Assembly (NCBI RefSeq): GCF_000317555.1
Contig: NC_019745.1
Location: 1,302,001-1,366,000 of the forward strand
Source of the DNA: Gloeocapsa sp. PCC 7428
GTDB taxonomy: Bacteria; Cyanobacteriota; Cyanobacteriia; Cyanobacteriales; Chroococcidiopsidaceae
DNA length: 64,000 bases
Direction of reading: 5' to 3'
This document shows, piece after piece, positions 36,058-45,128 of the stretch. Below the pieces are notes generated by a model. That model ran no database searches. It was not told the origin of the DNA and saw nothing but the letters and a program-made list of their open reading frames with translations. Made by a program: the position numbers and the translations under genes. Each line of letters opens with the position of its first letter. The stretch's first letter is position 1.

Positions 36058-36399
36058 CTAGCTTGTACAGGACTTTAACATCCAACCGATCAGCATTCCT
36101 AAGCCACCGAAGCGCACAGCTTGCCAAAATGGTTCTTTGAGACTTCCCCAAGAAAACAATTGACTTTCCAAATTTACTTCGATTTCGTCAAGTTCGGCTT
36201 GAATGCGTTTCAATTCAGCTTGAAACTCTGCGTTTTTCGTTTTAACAAGTTCTTTTTGGCGCTGATGAAGGTTTGCTTGACGTTGTAAGTCAATTTGCAC
36301 TTGAGTATATCTTTGCTTTAACGCTACGAGCGATCGCTCAACCTCTGCAAGCGATCGCTCAATTTCACTGAATAATGGTTCTTGGGACGACTGCGCCAT
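36058..36399 (-). CDS. Coiled-coil protein with C-terminal membrane segment (113 aa)
   Basis: Residues 8-80 are heptad-rich and charged (SLAEVERSLVALKQRY ... LKRIQAELDEIEVNLESQ), a coiled coil. Residues about 92-108 (VRFGGLGMLIGWML) form a short hydrophobic tail anchor. The 5' end contains two close HIP1 octamers that encode the repeated ERSL. No family recognised. It may be a small membrane-tethered adaptor. Divergent from the next gene across about 100 bp. Confidence 0.7.
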   Translation of the reverse strand: MAQSSQEPLFSEIERSLAEVERSLVALKQRYTQVQIDLQRQANLHQRQKELVKTKNAEFQAELKRIQAELDEIEVNLESQLFSWGSLKEPFWQAVRFGGLGMLIGWMLKSCTS

Positions 36400-36501
36400 C
36401 TCGGATTTGGAATGAAGGTTCGTGTATCTTGTATAGCAAACCTAAAACTAATTGGTATGCATCCATGCATTATAAGTAAGAATAAATAAAAATACCTTCT
36501 A

Positions 36502-36795
36502 ATGAGTATGTTGCAAGCTGACCAAGATAAGAAAACTTCTGATATCCAAAACTTGAGTACTTTAGAACTAGCGCAAGCTTTGATGGAAAAACTCGCCATA
36601 TCGCCCCAAGACTGGCATCGCTTAAAGTCTAACCGCAAAGTGCGTGCTAGCGAGCAAGCTGCGGCGGCAATTGTATTTTTACTGAAGGATCAACCTGAAG
36701 AAGCTTTACAACGACTCAACCAAGCATCCGGCTGGCTAGATCGCTCAATTTCTGCGCCACCTTGTCCCACACATGGACACACAAGTAAAGGGTAA
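36502..36795 (+). CDS. Small conserved cyanobacterial protein (DUF6439-like, 97 aa)
   Basis: ATG 36502 (a second ATG at 36508 is possible). The core LSTLELAQALMEKLAISPQDWHRLKSNR, then SEQAAAAIVFLLKDQPEEAL, forms two helical segments. It matches my memory of a small cyanobacterial family labelled DUF6439. The C-terminal 20 residues have a Cys and two His (PPCPTHGHTS). Cytoplasmic; function unknown. Convergent with the HATPase gene, 20 bp apart. Confidence 0.75.
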   Translation: MSMLQADQDKKTSDIQNLSTLELAQALMEKLAISPQDWHRLKSNRKVRASEQAAAAIVFLLKDQPEEALQRLNQASGWLDRSISAPPCPTHGHTSKG

Positions 36796-36815
36796 GCACA
36801 CAGCTATATATGGAT

Positions 36816-37265
36816 TTAATGTAATAATGGTAGGCGGAAACGATTATTAAAATGCTTACCAAGTCTTAACTCTGTTCCATTGGCGTTCCAATGAACGCGA
36901 TCAAAAATTTCGTGTAGAATACATAACCCCCGACCATTTTCTGATTCTTCTGGAGGTAAGTATTCGTGAGGATTTCCGTTGCATTCGCACGGAGGAGTAA
37001 AACCTCCACCTTCGTCTGAAATTAACCACCAGTAGTGGTCGTCTTCGATCTTAAACTTAACGATGACTAGCTTACTGGGATCAAGATTGTTGCCGTGCTT
37101 TGCTGCATTCACTAAGGCTTCTTGTAGCCCTAAGCGTAGTTCTGCTTGCCATTTACAGGGGACTTCTGCCAAAAGTAAGTCCAAAATCGGACACAGATAA
37201 AGAGTTGAGGCAAAGCTAATTGTACCCCAAGGACGTCCTACTGGACGAGGTGAAATAGTAATCAC
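36816..37265 (-). CDS. RsbW-like ATP-binding regulatory kinase (HATPase)
   Basis: 149 aa from GTG 37265. It is a free-standing GHKL ATPase domain: N-box EALVNAAKHGN, G1-like SDEGGGFTPP, and G2 ENGRGLCILHEIFD. This is the layout of anti-sigma factor/serine kinase proteins of the RsbW/SpoIIAB type. Partners would be an anti-anti-sigma (STAS) protein and a PP2C phosphatase; none is adjacent. Its target is unknown. Confidence 0.88.
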   Translation of the reverse strand: MITISPRPVGRPWGTISFASTLYLCPILDLLLAEVPCKWQAELRLGLQEALVNAAKHGNNLDPSKLVIVKFKIEDDHYWWLISDEGGGFTPPCECNGNPHEYLPPEESENGRGLCILHEIFDRVHWNANGTELRLGKHFNNRFRLPLLH

Positions 37266-37703
37266 AGATCAAAAACCTCGTAGCTTTTAGCTAGTAAATA
37301 TCAGCCTTTGTTTGGCAGATTTTAGTTACTTAAATCCAATTCGCTTTGAGCAAAAAATAATTTGTTCTAAAGAAATTGGAACATTTCACTGAAACACAGT
37401 TTGTGATCTGATCGTGTAGTCTATTGTGATAAATATGATTGTGCAGTCATTTGGTTGTATCAAGCTTTCAGCCTTCAAAAGCATAGATTCCTCGTCAGTT
37501 TTCTGCCAATCTATAAGTACATAAGCCAAACTAAAGTTGACTCGCTTGCGAATATACCTGTAACCGGTTTTTCTAGCTAAAAAATGCAAGTTTAATTTTA
37601 TTCTAACATTTATAGGCGTAGAGACAATACTTGAAGTATTGGTATGTGCGATCGCAAGTTGCGATCGTGTTCAACAAAATATAATCGTTCTCAATTGTGA
37701 ATT
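37266..37703. other. Non-coding region upstream of the first Uma2 gene
   Basis: 438 bp. It holds a 17-bp palindrome (37625-37641) and two adjacent GCGATCG motifs. A 67-codon frame at 37386-37589 shows no family resemblance and no good start. No gene is supported. Confidence 0.5.
37625..37641. promoter_or_regulatory. 17-bp palindrome upstream of the Uma2 gene
   Basis: CAATACTTGAAGTATTG is a perfect palindrome with one central base, 63 bp before the Uma2 ATG. Possible operator; no matching regulator known. Confidence 0.35.
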
Positions 37704-38357
37704 ATGGTAACGCTGCAACTCAGTCAAATTGATATCTCACCAGGACAACGTATAGTATTGCGAAATGTAAGCTGGCAGCAATTTGAGAATATTGTAGAAG
37801 AGTTAGGCGAACACCGTGGCTCGCGAGTTGCCTACAGCCAAGGTACGTTAGAGATTATGTCACCGCTGCCAGAACATGAAGTTACTAAGGAACTTGTTGG
37901 GGATCTTGTAAAAATCTTACTCGAAGAATTAGAAATAGATTGTGAGTCTTTTGGTTCAACGACTTTCAAGCGACAGGATATGGAACGTGGAGTTGAGCCG
38001 GATGAATCGTTTTACATCGCCAATTACGCACAAATGATTGGTCGTAGTAGAATTGACCTCACTGTAGATCCTCCACCAGATTTAGTCATTGAGATTGACA
38101 TCACTTCTAAAACTCAGCTAGAAGCTTACAAAGCATTAAAAGTTCCAGAACTTTGGCGGTTTGAGAATCGCCAGTTACGAATTGATGTGCTGCAAAATGA
38201 CCAATACATAGAGTCTTCTATCAGTCCAACGTTTCCTGAACTGCCAATTATGGCATTGATTACAGAATTTGTTGAGCAAGCACGTTTGATGGGGAGAAGT
38301 CGTGCTTTAAAAGCATTTAGACAAAGGATTCAACAATGGCGCCGCAGTTCGTGTTGA
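37704..38357 (+). CDS. Uma2 family (DUF820) PD-(D/E)xK nuclease-like protein
   Basis: 217 aa from ATG 37704. The restriction-nuclease-like core is evident: DEPD-type PDESFYI, then PDLVIEIDITSKTQLEAYKALKVPELWRF, which holds the Asp/Glu/Lys active-site pattern. Uma2 proteins are present in dozens of copies in many cyanobacteria; their role is unclear. A single gene with its own upstream region. Confidence 0.88.
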   Translation: MVTLQLSQIDISPGQRIVLRNVSWQQFENIVEELGEHRGSRVAYSQGTLEIMSPLPEHEVTKELVGDLVKILLEELEIDCESFGSTTFKRQDMERGVEPDESFYIANYAQMIGRSRIDLTVDPPPDLVIEIDITSKTQLEAYKALKVPELWRFENRQLRIDVLQNDQYIESSISPTFPELPIMALITEFVEQARLMGRSRALKAFRQRIQQWRRSSC

Positions 38358-38475
38358 TGAGAATGAATGTGACTAGTTGCTAGTGACTCATGAGGTTAGC
38401 TTTCAATATGCTTCTCAGACGCTTTTGATTCAAAGATAGAATTCGGCTAATGTCCAAAGTCAATATAACTCACTA

Positions 38476-39876
38476 CTAACCACTCACAAGAAAGGCTGCA
38501 CACTCTACGTGCGATGTCTGTGGGAAGAAATCTGCGGGTTGGACGCGGACTAGATGATATATTCCTGTTTGACATAGTAATTTGAGATCGCGGGCGAGCG
38601 TCGCGGCTTTACAACTAACATAGACAATCTGTGATGGTTGAACTTGCAATAACGTTTCAATAACTGTGCGATCGCATCCTTTACGTGGCGGATCGAGTAA
38701 AACAACATCGGGGACAATTTCTAGCTGTGGTAGCAATTTTTCAACCCTGCCCGCTTGAAAAGTCACATTATTGATATGATTTAAATCTGCGTTGCGTTGT
38801 GCTTGCTGTACTGAGGTTGGTTGTAATTCTAAACCGATGACTTGCCTGGCTTGCTGTGCTAGAGGTAAAGTTAAAGTCCCAATTCCACAATACGCATCGA
38901 GTAATACTTCGTGTCCTTGTAAATTCAGTTGCTGCGCAATTTGCTGTAATAATGCTTCTGCGACTTCGGTATTGACTTGAAAGAATGTCTCAGGGCGGAT
39001 TTGAAATTGCAGTCCGGCAAATTCTTCAATAAGATAGTCTTTGCCTGCAATACAGCGAGTTTCTTGCCCAAAAATTGCATTAGTGCGATCGCTGTTGCGA
39101 TTTACGGCGACGCCAACTAACTGTGGATAGCGCTGTAACCATTTCTGGGCTTGAGTTGTCATTTCTGGTATCCAATCTTTGACGACAAGCGTCAAAAGCA
39201 TTTCACCAGTACGACGCCCAATGCGTAGCGCTAAGTGACGAATTTGCCCTTGATGGCGCTTTTCATCGTAAATTTGCCAGTTTTGGTGTTGAATATCTTG
39301 CTTAACTTCGCGTAGTAGCGGGTTTAACCGCGAGTCTTGGATTGGACATTGATTAAGATTAATTAATTGATGGCTATTTTTTTGAAAGTAACCTGCTTGA
39401 ACTTGTCCGGTTGCGGAAATTCCTAAAGGATATGTCGCTTTGTTACGATAGCTTAACGGTGACGGTGCGGCGAGAACCGAATCAACTGGGGGATGCTCAA
39501 AGCCACCGATGCGTTGTAAAGCTTGTACAACTAAATTGCGCTTAGCTTCTAGTTGATATTTATAACTGATATGTTGCCACTGACAACCGCCACACTTATC
39601 AGCAACGATACAACTCGGACGAATGCGGTGAGGAGAGGATTCGAGTAACTCGTAAAGCTTAGCCCGCGCGAATTCGGGTTTAGTATAAGTAAGGCGTACT
39701 AAGGCGCGATCGCCTGGTGTGGTATCGGGAACAAAAACAACGCGATCGCCAAATTTTCCCACACCGTCACCAGTATCACTCAAGTCATGAATGACAACTT
39801 CAACTAAATTACCCTGTCGCCACAAATTTTTTGACTGATTTTGAGCATCGATATTAGATAATTCTGTTATAGACAC
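38476..39876 (-). CDS. rlmD: 23S rRNA (uracil-C5)-methyltransferase, RlmD/RumA type
   Basis: 466 aa from GTG 39876. A TRAM RNA-binding domain (residues 20-80) is followed by the iron-sulfur motif CIVADKCGGCQWQH. The SAM-binding methyltransferase fold has DAYCGIGTLTLPLAQQA and DPPRKGCDRTVIE. The nucleophilic Cys lies in YVSCKAATLARDL. It methylates U1939 (E. coli numbering) or a similar uridine; RlmD and RlmC cannot be told apart with certainty. Divergent from apcD. Confidence 0.9.
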   Translation of the reverse strand: MSITELSNIDAQNQSKNLWRQGNLVEVVIHDLSDTGDGVGKFGDRVVFVPDTTPGDRALVRLTYTKPEFARAKLYELLESSPHRIRPSCIVADKCGGCQWQHISYKYQLEAKRNLVVQALQRIGGFEHPPVDSVLAAPSPLSYRNKATYPLGISATGQVQAGYFQKNSHQLINLNQCPIQDSRLNPLLREVKQDIQHQNWQIYDEKRHQGQIRHLALRIGRRTGEMLLTLVVKDWIPEMTTQAQKWLQRYPQLVGVAVNRNSDRTNAIFGQETRCIAGKDYLIEEFAGLQFQIRPETFFQVNTEVAEALLQQIAQQLNLQGHEVLLDAYCGIGTLTLPLAQQARQVIGLELQPTSVQQAQRNADLNHINNVTFQAGRVEKLLPQLEIVPDVVLLDPPRKGCDRTVIETLLQVQPSQIVYVSCKAATLARDLKLLCQTGIYHLVRVQPADFFPQTSHVECAAFLVSG

Positions 39877-39958
39877 AGTATTCTCTCTCTTTCTTTAAGT
39901 GCCACTGACTCGTTAAACTACAAGTGATATTCTTTTGATCTTTGAGATACCCTTAATC

Positions 39959-40444
39959 ATGAGCATAGTCAGCAACGTTATTCTTAAAGCCGACGACGAA
40001 CTGCGTTATCCTAGCAGCGGCGAACTAAAAAACATCAAAGATTTTTTGCAAACCGGCGAACAACGGATGCGTATTGCAAGTACGCTAGCAGAAAACGAAA
40101 AGAAAATTGTACAGCAAGCCAGTAAACAACTTTGGCAGAAACGCCCCGATTTTATTGCGCCTGGTGGAAATGCTTATGGCGAACGCCAACGGGCTTTGTG
40201 TCTGCGTGACTATGGTTGGTACTTGCGCTTGATTACATACGGTGTGCTTTCTGGCGATAAAGAGCCGATTGAAAAAATTGGCTTAATTGGTGTCCGAGAA
40301 ATGTATAATTCGCTCGGTGTACCTGTCCCAGGAATGGTTGAATCGATTCGTTGTCTTAAGGAAGCATCTTTGGGCTTATTAAGTTCAGAAGACGCTGCCG
40401 AAGCTGCGCCCTACTTTGATTATATTATTCAAGCTATGTCTTAG
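39959..40444 (+). CDS. apcD: Allophycocyanin-B alpha subunit (terminal emitter)
   Basis: 161 aa from ATG 39959; a longer frame to 39935 adds eight residues unlike the family. [23 protein letters not shown], the [21 protein letters not shown] block with chromophore Cys81, and [16 protein letters not shown] match ApcD closely. It sits in the phycobilisome core and passes energy to photosystem I or II. It is divergent from rlmD and converges with pcyA, the gene that makes its bilin. The facing pair is fitting but not an operon. Confidence 0.95.
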   Translation: MSIVSNVILKADDELRYPSSGELKNIKDFLQTGEQRMRIASTLAENEKKIVQQASKQLWQKRPDFIAPGGNAYGERQRALCLRDYGWYLRLITYGVLSGDKEPIEKIGLIGVREMYNSLGVPVPGMVESIRCLKEASLGLLSSEDAAEAAPYFDYIIQAMS

Positions 40445-40445
40445 T

Positions 40446-40472
40446 GCTAATGTCAATTCGACGGAAAAAGCA
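40446..40472 (+). repeat. Short sequence shared with the VOC 3' flank, copy 2
   Basis: GCTAATGTCAATTCGACGGA corresponds to 24802-24828 and again starts two bases after a stop codon. Confidence 0.6.
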
Positions 40473-40599
40473 GCTACAGAAACAAAATCTGTCTTCACCG
40501 GTTTCTTTAGCACGAGATTCCGTTAACGACAAATCATTTGTTTGCGGTTAAAACCGCAGTTACAGAAACAAAACCTGTCTTCACCGGTTTCTTTAGCAC
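40471..40599 (+). repeat. Pair of 43-bp direct repeats downstream of apcD
   Basis: Copies at 40471-40513 and 40557-40599, both running from CAG-TACAGAAACAAAA to CACCGGTTTCTTTAGCAC, differ at about two positions. Their starts are 86 bp apart. Each has CAGA...TCTG or ACCGGT-type small pairings. Part of the repeat-rich gap between apcD and pcyA. Confidence 0.8.
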
Positions 40600-40610
40600 T
40601 AAATTTCATT

Positions 40611-40662
40611 AGTCCACGAAGGTGGACTTTGCTTATCAAGCCGCGACTTTAGTCACCAGGCT
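40611..40662 (+). repeat. Dispersed double-hairpin repeat, copy C
   Basis: AGTCCACGAAGGTGGACTT, spacer, then AGCCGCGACTTTAGTCACCAGGCTT. Same layout as copy A, between the convergent apcD and pcyA. Confidence 0.8.
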
Positions 40663-40739
40663 TCACAAACGCCCCACGATCTACGACTGTTGCTAGCATT
40701 TTTGTTAGAGCGATCGCAGGTGGTGGGGACTGTTTTAAT

Positions 40740-41468
40740 TCACTCAACGTAATCAAATAATACTGTCGTCATATAGCGTTCTGCCCATTCTTTGCCAAAA
40801 GCTTTTTCTAGAACGCGGCGGGTTTTATCGTTTTGCTGTTGTTGCGTACAGTAGTGGCGTTGACCTGCTAAGATCTGTGCTTGTTGTGCTGCTGATACAG
40901 GTTGCGCGGCGATCGCCTGTGTCACGTGAATTTCTAAGTAATTTTGGACTTGCTGAAGAAATTTTGCTTCTTCGACTTCACCATTTGGGCGAATAAAGAG
41001 ACAGAATTTTGAGAAAATGTGTCCCCATTCGGGAAGTTCTCTTGGTTGAGAAAATTCAACTGCGGGAAGCGCGGCTAATGCTTGAGAATAGGTATCAGGT
41101 AAGTTACCATCCGCAACAGGAGATAAATCGGCGATCGCTGCACTAATTTGCCCTCTACCGCCGACTAAATCGCAACCAAACATCGGTAAATTGTATTCAG
41201 GGCGAGGAAACATGACGCAATGCAGAATATCCAGCGTTGTTCCTACTTTGGCAAGTTCGAGGTGCATTTTGCGAAACTGCGGCGTTTGGTAGCAGCGATT
41301 TTCAATCGTGAGTTTTTCGCCTTCTAATCTTCCTTCGACATACCCAAATTCCTGCGGTAATTGGTAAGGCGATAGTTCTAAGCGCCGCCACGTTGACTCG
41401 ATGGTATCAGCTAATTGACGAATTAAGGGATGCTGTTGCGATCGTAGCGAGTAGGTCGTGGATGTCAT
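40740..41468 (-). CDS. pcyA: Phycocyanobilin:ferredoxin oxidoreductase
   Basis: Reduces biliverdin IX-alpha to phycocyanobilin in two ferredoxin-dependent steps. 242 aa from ATG 41468. Catalytic residues can be placed at Glu71 (MHLELAKV), His83 ([20 protein letters not shown]) and Asp100, a constant five behind the Synechocystis numbering (76, 88, 105). This constant offset makes the assignment firm. Faces apcD across a repeat-filled gap. Confidence 0.96.
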   Translation of the reverse strand: MTSTTYSLRSQQHPLIRQLADTIESTWRRLELSPYQLPQEFGYVEGRLEGEKLTIENRCYQTPQFRKMHLELAKVGTTLDILHCVMFPRPEYNLPMFGCDLVGGRGQISAAIADLSPVADGNLPDTYSQALAALPAVEFSQPRELPEWGHIFSKFCLFIRPNGEVEEAKFLQQVQNYLEIHVTQAIAAQPVSAAQQAQILAGQRHYCTQQQQNDKTRRVLEKAFGKEWAERYMTTVLFDYVE

Positions 41469-41576
41469 AAAACAACACTTGTGTTTACTTGTTGTTTTAA
41501 CTAGATTACCGCTAGCAGGAGTGCGGCTTGCCTAAAAGTAAATTTATGAAACAACTTCCTGCTGAAAGCTACGCTA

Positions 41577-41600
41577 TTTCTGTAGCTTATGCTACAGAAA
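41577..41600. repeat. Hairpin TTTCTGTAGC/GCTACAGAAA within a repeat cluster
   Basis: Perfect 10-bp arms with a TTAT loop. The GCTACAGAAA arm also appears in the direct repeats after apcD (as AGCTACAGAAAC), so it seems to belong to the same repeat family. Confidence 0.6.
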
Positions 41601-41624
41601 ATATGTAAAATATTTGTATTCAGC

Positions 41625-41694
41625 CGCCTGGCGATTGAAGTCGCGGCTTGACGTACAAAGTCCACCGGCGTGGACGAATGCGGTTTCAACCGCC
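41625..41694 (-). repeat. Dispersed double-hairpin repeat, copy D (inverted) with third arm
   Basis: Read on the minus strand: GGCGGTTGAAACCGC, then GTCCACGCCGGTGGAC, spacer, then AGCCGCGACTTCAATCGCCA and GGC. The GGTT/AACC arm matches GCGGTTAAAACCGC found upstream of copy C. This copy lies in the gap between divergent pcyA and the 69-aa gene. Confidence 0.8.
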
Positions 41695-41726
41695 AAGCGT
41701 TATTTTTGCTAACGAAGGAAACAGTA

Positions 41727-41936
41727 ATGAAGCTTGATGTCCGCAAAATCCGCAACGAACAATCGCAATGGAGTATCAAACCTTTTCTAAATCAAGTAAA
41801 ACCAGAATTTACAGCAAATAGCTGGGTACAGTTGCGCGAACTTCTGTGTCAATTATCAAGTGATGAATGGGTTGCGTGGGTTCCGCAATGTGGAGAAACC
41901 ATACTTCACGCGCATCAGTTTTATGCATTGTATTAG
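41727..41936 (+). CDS. Hypothetical conserved protein (69 aa)
   Basis: ATG 41727 is preceded by AAGGAA at good spacing; upstream in-frame codons belong to the repeat. The sequence [20 protein letters not shown], then [21 protein letters not shown], is Trp- and Gln-rich and looks folded, but I do not recognise the family. Its last four bases overlap the end of the convergent maf gene. No signal peptide. Confidence 0.65.
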   Translation: MKLDVRKIRNEQSQWSIKPFLNQVKPEFTANSWVQLRELLCQLSSDEWVAWVPQCGETILHAHQFYALY

Positions 41937-42523
41937 TGCCAAAAATCTACAATGTCATAGCCCAAATCACTCAGCATCTGACGTAGTAGCGGTAAACTCA
42001 AACCGATGACGTTAGTGTGACAGCCTTCTAGCTTTTCTACGAATAAACCGCCTTTACCTTCTAACGCAAAGCCACCTGCACATTTAAGCGGTTCTCCTGT
42101 CGCGACGTAAGCTTCAATTTGGCGATCGCTTGCAGAAGCAAAGTAAACTCGTGTCACTTGGCAGCGTACTAGTGTATGGTGTTGATGCAAGTGCAAGTCA
42201 ATTAAAGCATGACCTGTGTAGAGTTCGCCAACATTACCCCGCATTTTCTGCCAACGGGCGATCGCTTCTTCTGTATTAGTCGGCTTACCATGAATTTCAC
42301 CGTTGATGAGTAAAACCGAATCGCACCCCATAATCAATCCAGAATCAAATTCAGGTGCAACAGTTTCTGCTTTACTACGGGCTAAAGTTTTAACTAATAA
42401 CCGAGGATCGCGTTCTTGAATTTGAGATTCGTCGAAGTTACTAGGGGAAACTATAGGATCAATTCCGACGCTTTGTAGCAAACGACGTCGCGCGGGGGAA
42501 GCAGACGCAAGAATAAATTGCAT
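41933..42523 (-). CDS. Maf family nucleotide pyrophosphatase
   Basis: 196 aa from ATG 42523. The N-terminus [20 protein letters not shown] and the central [19 protein letters not shown] are Maf signatures, with [15 protein letters not shown] near the end. Maf enzymes hydrolyse modified or canonical NTPs (dTTP/UTP or m7GTP) as house-cleaning enzymes. Substrate group not determined. Convergent overlap with the 69-aa gene. Confidence 0.92.
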   Translation of the reverse strand: MQFILASASPARRRLLQSVGIDPIVSPSNFDESQIQERDPRLLVKTLARSKAETVAPEFDSGLIMGCDSVLLINGEIHGKPTNTEEAIARWQKMRGNVGELYTGHALIDLHLHQHHTLVRCQVTRVYFASASDRQIEAYVATGEPLKCAGGFALEGKGGLFVEKLEGCHTNVIGLSLPLLRQMLSDLGYDIVDFWH

Positions 42524-42681
42524 AGCTGAGGTCGGGGATTTCTAAAGTAACTTTACAAGGAAGTTAATGCATAATGACGCTTTGTTGATTTGCACAAGGT
42601 ACATTTGGCGCAGGTTGGAAATTAGGGGTATATTCTTCTGGCGCTGCTGATTCTCAGTCCTTAAGTGCTTGTTGTGGTTGA

Positions 42682-43224
42682 CTAATAAACTGTAAAAGAT
42701 TTAACGACTGCATCTAACGTTGGTTTGACTTTTGTCCAACGTCGTTCGGGGGTAGAGGCGTTGAACGTGAATAATTTACCACGACTGACGGCGACACTGG
42801 CAATGTTGTGGCGTTGTTGTTGATTGGGAAGCTTGACTGTGTATTCTAGAAGGTAGTACGTTTTTGCGTCTGTTGCTAATTCTTCAGCGTTAACTAACTC
42901 AGCTTCTCGCCCAGATTCGGGAGGTGCGATCGCGCTTTTTCCTAGTTTATAGCCTACCTCGCTGGGGCTTCCCAAATCAGCTAAAGTTTTACCTTGAGGA
43001 ACATCACTAATGACGACAGACACGTTTTCGGTTGTTTCGATTAAATCGTGAAGTACGACATCAGGGCCATTCGAGACATTGACTGGAACCCACCCATTAG
43101 GATACAAAAACTCATATCCATCGGTGCTATCGACATAACTTTTTAAGCCAGAAACGGCTGATGAACAGCTTGTCAGACTGACGCTGAAAGTGATTAATAA
43201 AATTACCAAAATTCGTCTCAACAT
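42682..43224 (-). CDS. PsbP-family photosystem II lipoprotein (CyanoP-like)
   Basis: 180 aa from ATG 43224. The signal peptide ends in a lipobox (VSLTSC), so it is a lumenal lipoprotein. GLKSYVDSTDGYEFLYPNGWVPV is the conserved PsbP opening, and the C-terminus KVKPTLDAVVKSF fits. CyanoP assists photosystem II assembly at the lumenal side. Single gene. Confidence 0.92.
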   Translation of the reverse strand: MLRRILVILLITFSVSLTSCSSAVSGLKSYVDSTDGYEFLYPNGWVPVNVSNGPDVVLHDLIETTENVSVVISDVPQGKTLADLGSPSEVGYKLGKSAIAPPESGREAELVNAEELATDAKTYYLLEYTVKLPNQQQRHNIASVAVSRGKLFTFNASTPERRWTKVKPTLDAVVKSFTVY

Positions 43225-43416
43225 TTCTCCCTTTGAGGTTGTTACACCTATTCTCTATAAGATTTTCTGTGACAAAGAATTGCTCTAGCGCGGATTGAGC
43301 GAACAAATCTCGGTAACAAATATACTCCAGGCAATTTTCATTATCTCACCTTGGGATACTCGCCTTGATACGTGTTGCTTGTCATGCTGGGGATCAAATC
43401 GACAAGGAATATACGT

Positions 43417-44034
43417 ATGCTGACAACAGCAGAATTACGTTGGTTTTATCCTGGTAAACTACCACAACACGTTTGTCAATGGTTTGAGCAAGATCAGCTT
43501 GGATATTTAGCACCAGCGGAAAAACGCGAAGATATTTATTTATACGTTCCCGAAAGTGATTTTGTGGGTATTAAACTACGACAGGGAAGATTAGAAATTA
43601 AATGGCGTAAAGCCGAATTAGGTGATTTACAATTTGGCAAAACTACAGGTAAAGCAGAAAAGTGGGCAAAGTGGTTGTGTGAAGATGCAAATAATGAAAG
43701 CTTTCAGCCACAAGAGGTTATAGGTAAAAAAGCTTGGGTGAGTATTAACAAGGTGCGTACTCAGCGAAAATATCAACTTTCTGCAAGACAGGAAGTTATC
43801 GCAATTGAGATCAATGATTCAAGCAGCGATCGCACTTGTAATGTAGAAATAACTGAGTTAGAAGTTAATCGCAATCCTTGGTGGAGTTTAGCTTTTGAAG
43901 CTTCTATTGATGATGAATCGCCACTTGAGAATCTTAAATGTGTCGCCGAGTGGATTTTTAAAACGTATCCTGGAGAACTAGAAAGCGAAAATTCTTATGC
44001 TTATCCTACTTGGTTGGATATTGTACTTAAGTGA
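43417..44034 (+). CDS. Hypothetical protein, possibly CYTH-like (205 aa)
   Basis: ATG 43417 has AAGGAA 7 nt upstream; longer frames (GTG 43372, ATG 43384) lack a site. Alternating strands with many Lys, Arg and Glu (DIYLYVPESDFVGIKLRQGRLEIKWRK) recall the acidic/basic tunnel of CYTH/triphosphate tunnel enzymes, but the ExExK start motif is missing. So I only note the resemblance. No signal peptide. Convergent with the nuclease gene across a hairpin at 44099. Confidence 0.7.
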   Translation: MLTTAELRWFYPGKLPQHVCQWFEQDQLGYLAPAEKREDIYLYVPESDFVGIKLRQGRLEIKWRKAELGDLQFGKTTGKAEKWAKWLCEDANNESFQPQEVIGKKAWVSINKVRTQRKYQLSARQEVIAIEINDSSSDRTCNVEITELEVNRNPWWSLAFEASIDDESPLENLKCVAEWIFKTYPGELESENSYAYPTWLDIVLK

Positions 44035-44098
44035 AGCGATCGCTTGTCACCCTCACCCTAAATTTCTCTTCCAAGTTTGAGTGTTTGAAAAGCCCCAT

Positions 44099-44122
44099 AA
44101 GTCCCCCATTTCTGGGGGACTT
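44099..44122. terminator. Bidirectional hairpin between convergent genes
   Basis: Perfect 10-bp arms AAGTCCCCCA and TGGGGGACTT with a TTTC loop. No long T-run, but the position between convergent stops suits a bidirectional terminator or a dispersed hairpin repeat. Confidence 0.5.
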
Positions 44123-44156
44123 TGCTAGGTAGAGTCTGTTTATAAAATATCTACTC

Positions 44157-45032
44157 TTATTTCTCGACGAATGTTATATCAAGTAAATCGGCTTGGAAGA
44201 CAATTTTGTTATTACGTTGTTTAATTAAGTCACTTAGCTTGAGTTCCATATTATTACCTACAACAACGCGATCGTTTTCGTTGCGCGAACCAGAAGAAAT
44301 AGAAATCAGCCAATCTTTTAAATTACCCTCGAAGCCTTTATCGACAGCTTTTAGGTAATCAATACTGCGACGGAATAATTTAGGTAAGATAAGTTGTCCA
44401 TTAGGTGCAGTAATCGAAGTTTTATCTTCTAATTCAAATTGATTTGTTACATCTTCCGCCCAGATACTTAGTTTATCTGTCTTCGCTTTTGTAGCTGCTT
44501 TACGGAGTAACTCACGATGTATCAAGGGTGTAGAGGTATAGACAGTATAATAGGCGTTACCTTCAAGAAGCATTTGATAATTGATTGTTTTTTTAAGTTG
44601 TTTTTCCTCAACTCGAATCCAATCCGCATCGTCTAGTTGTTTCGCATCTTCTTCTAAGAAAATATAGGAGACTGGGCGACCGTTTGCATCCGCAGCTTTT
44701 GATAGAATTGCCCCAGGGATGCTATCTGGGTTAGCAGACTCAACGCGGTTTCCTGCAAAAACAATATTTTTGAAACCCATCCAATCTAGAAGGCGATCGC
44801 GAGTTTTGTCTCCCAAAATCTGCGCATCTTTACCATAATGCACTTCAGGCGCGTCAATACCTTCAAATCGTAGTTGTACGCTGCGATCGCGTGAAGGTTC
44901 AATGCGATAACTGCGATGCAGTTCTTCATACAAATCTGGATGATCAGCGATAAATCTGACTGAATCGCCATCAGGTTCTTTACCTTTGATGACAAACTTA
45001 CCTTTAATGACACGATAAAATGGTGCTGACAT
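44157..45032 (-). CDS. Staphylococcal-nuclease-like (SNase/TNase) protein
   Basis: 291 aa from ATG 45032 (TTG 45053 would add seven). The SNase core is present: VIKGKEPDGDSVRF, then VQLRFEGIDAPEVHYG with the catalytic-loop Arg/Asp pattern, and later NYQMLLEGNAYYTVY. The C-terminal third (about 200-291) is an extra domain of unknown type. There is no clear signal peptide, so extracellular action is uncertain. Expected to cut DNA or RNA with Ca2+. Confidence 0.82.
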   Translation of the reverse strand: MSAPFYRVIKGKFVIKGKEPDGDSVRFIADHPDLYEELHRSYRIEPSRDRSVQLRFEGIDAPEVHYGKDAQILGDKTRDRLLDWMGFKNIVFAGNRVESANPDSIPGAILSKAADANGRPVSYIFLEEDAKQLDDADWIRVEEKQLKKTINYQMLLEGNAYYTVYTSTPLIHRELLRKAATKAKTDKLSIWAEDVTNQFELEDKTSITAPNGQLILPKLFRRSIDYLKAVDKGFEGNLKDWLISISSGSRNENDRVVVGNNMELKLSDLIKQRNNKIVFQADLLDITFVEK

Positions 45033-45128
45033 AACAATGTGTCCCAAACACAACTACTTCTTTCATCAACACGTTGTTACTATTTTCCGTATATTTGTAA
45101 TTTAATTTTATGATTATTAACTTAATGA

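Noticed and set aside
37386-37589. 67-codon minus-strand frame before the first Uma2 gene
   Set aside because: No recognisable start signals or domain; composition looks non-coding.
42524-42681. Possible short frame ending in Pro/Asn-rich residues between maf and psbP
   Set aside because: Interrupted by a stop and lacking a start; could be a remnant but cannot be supported.
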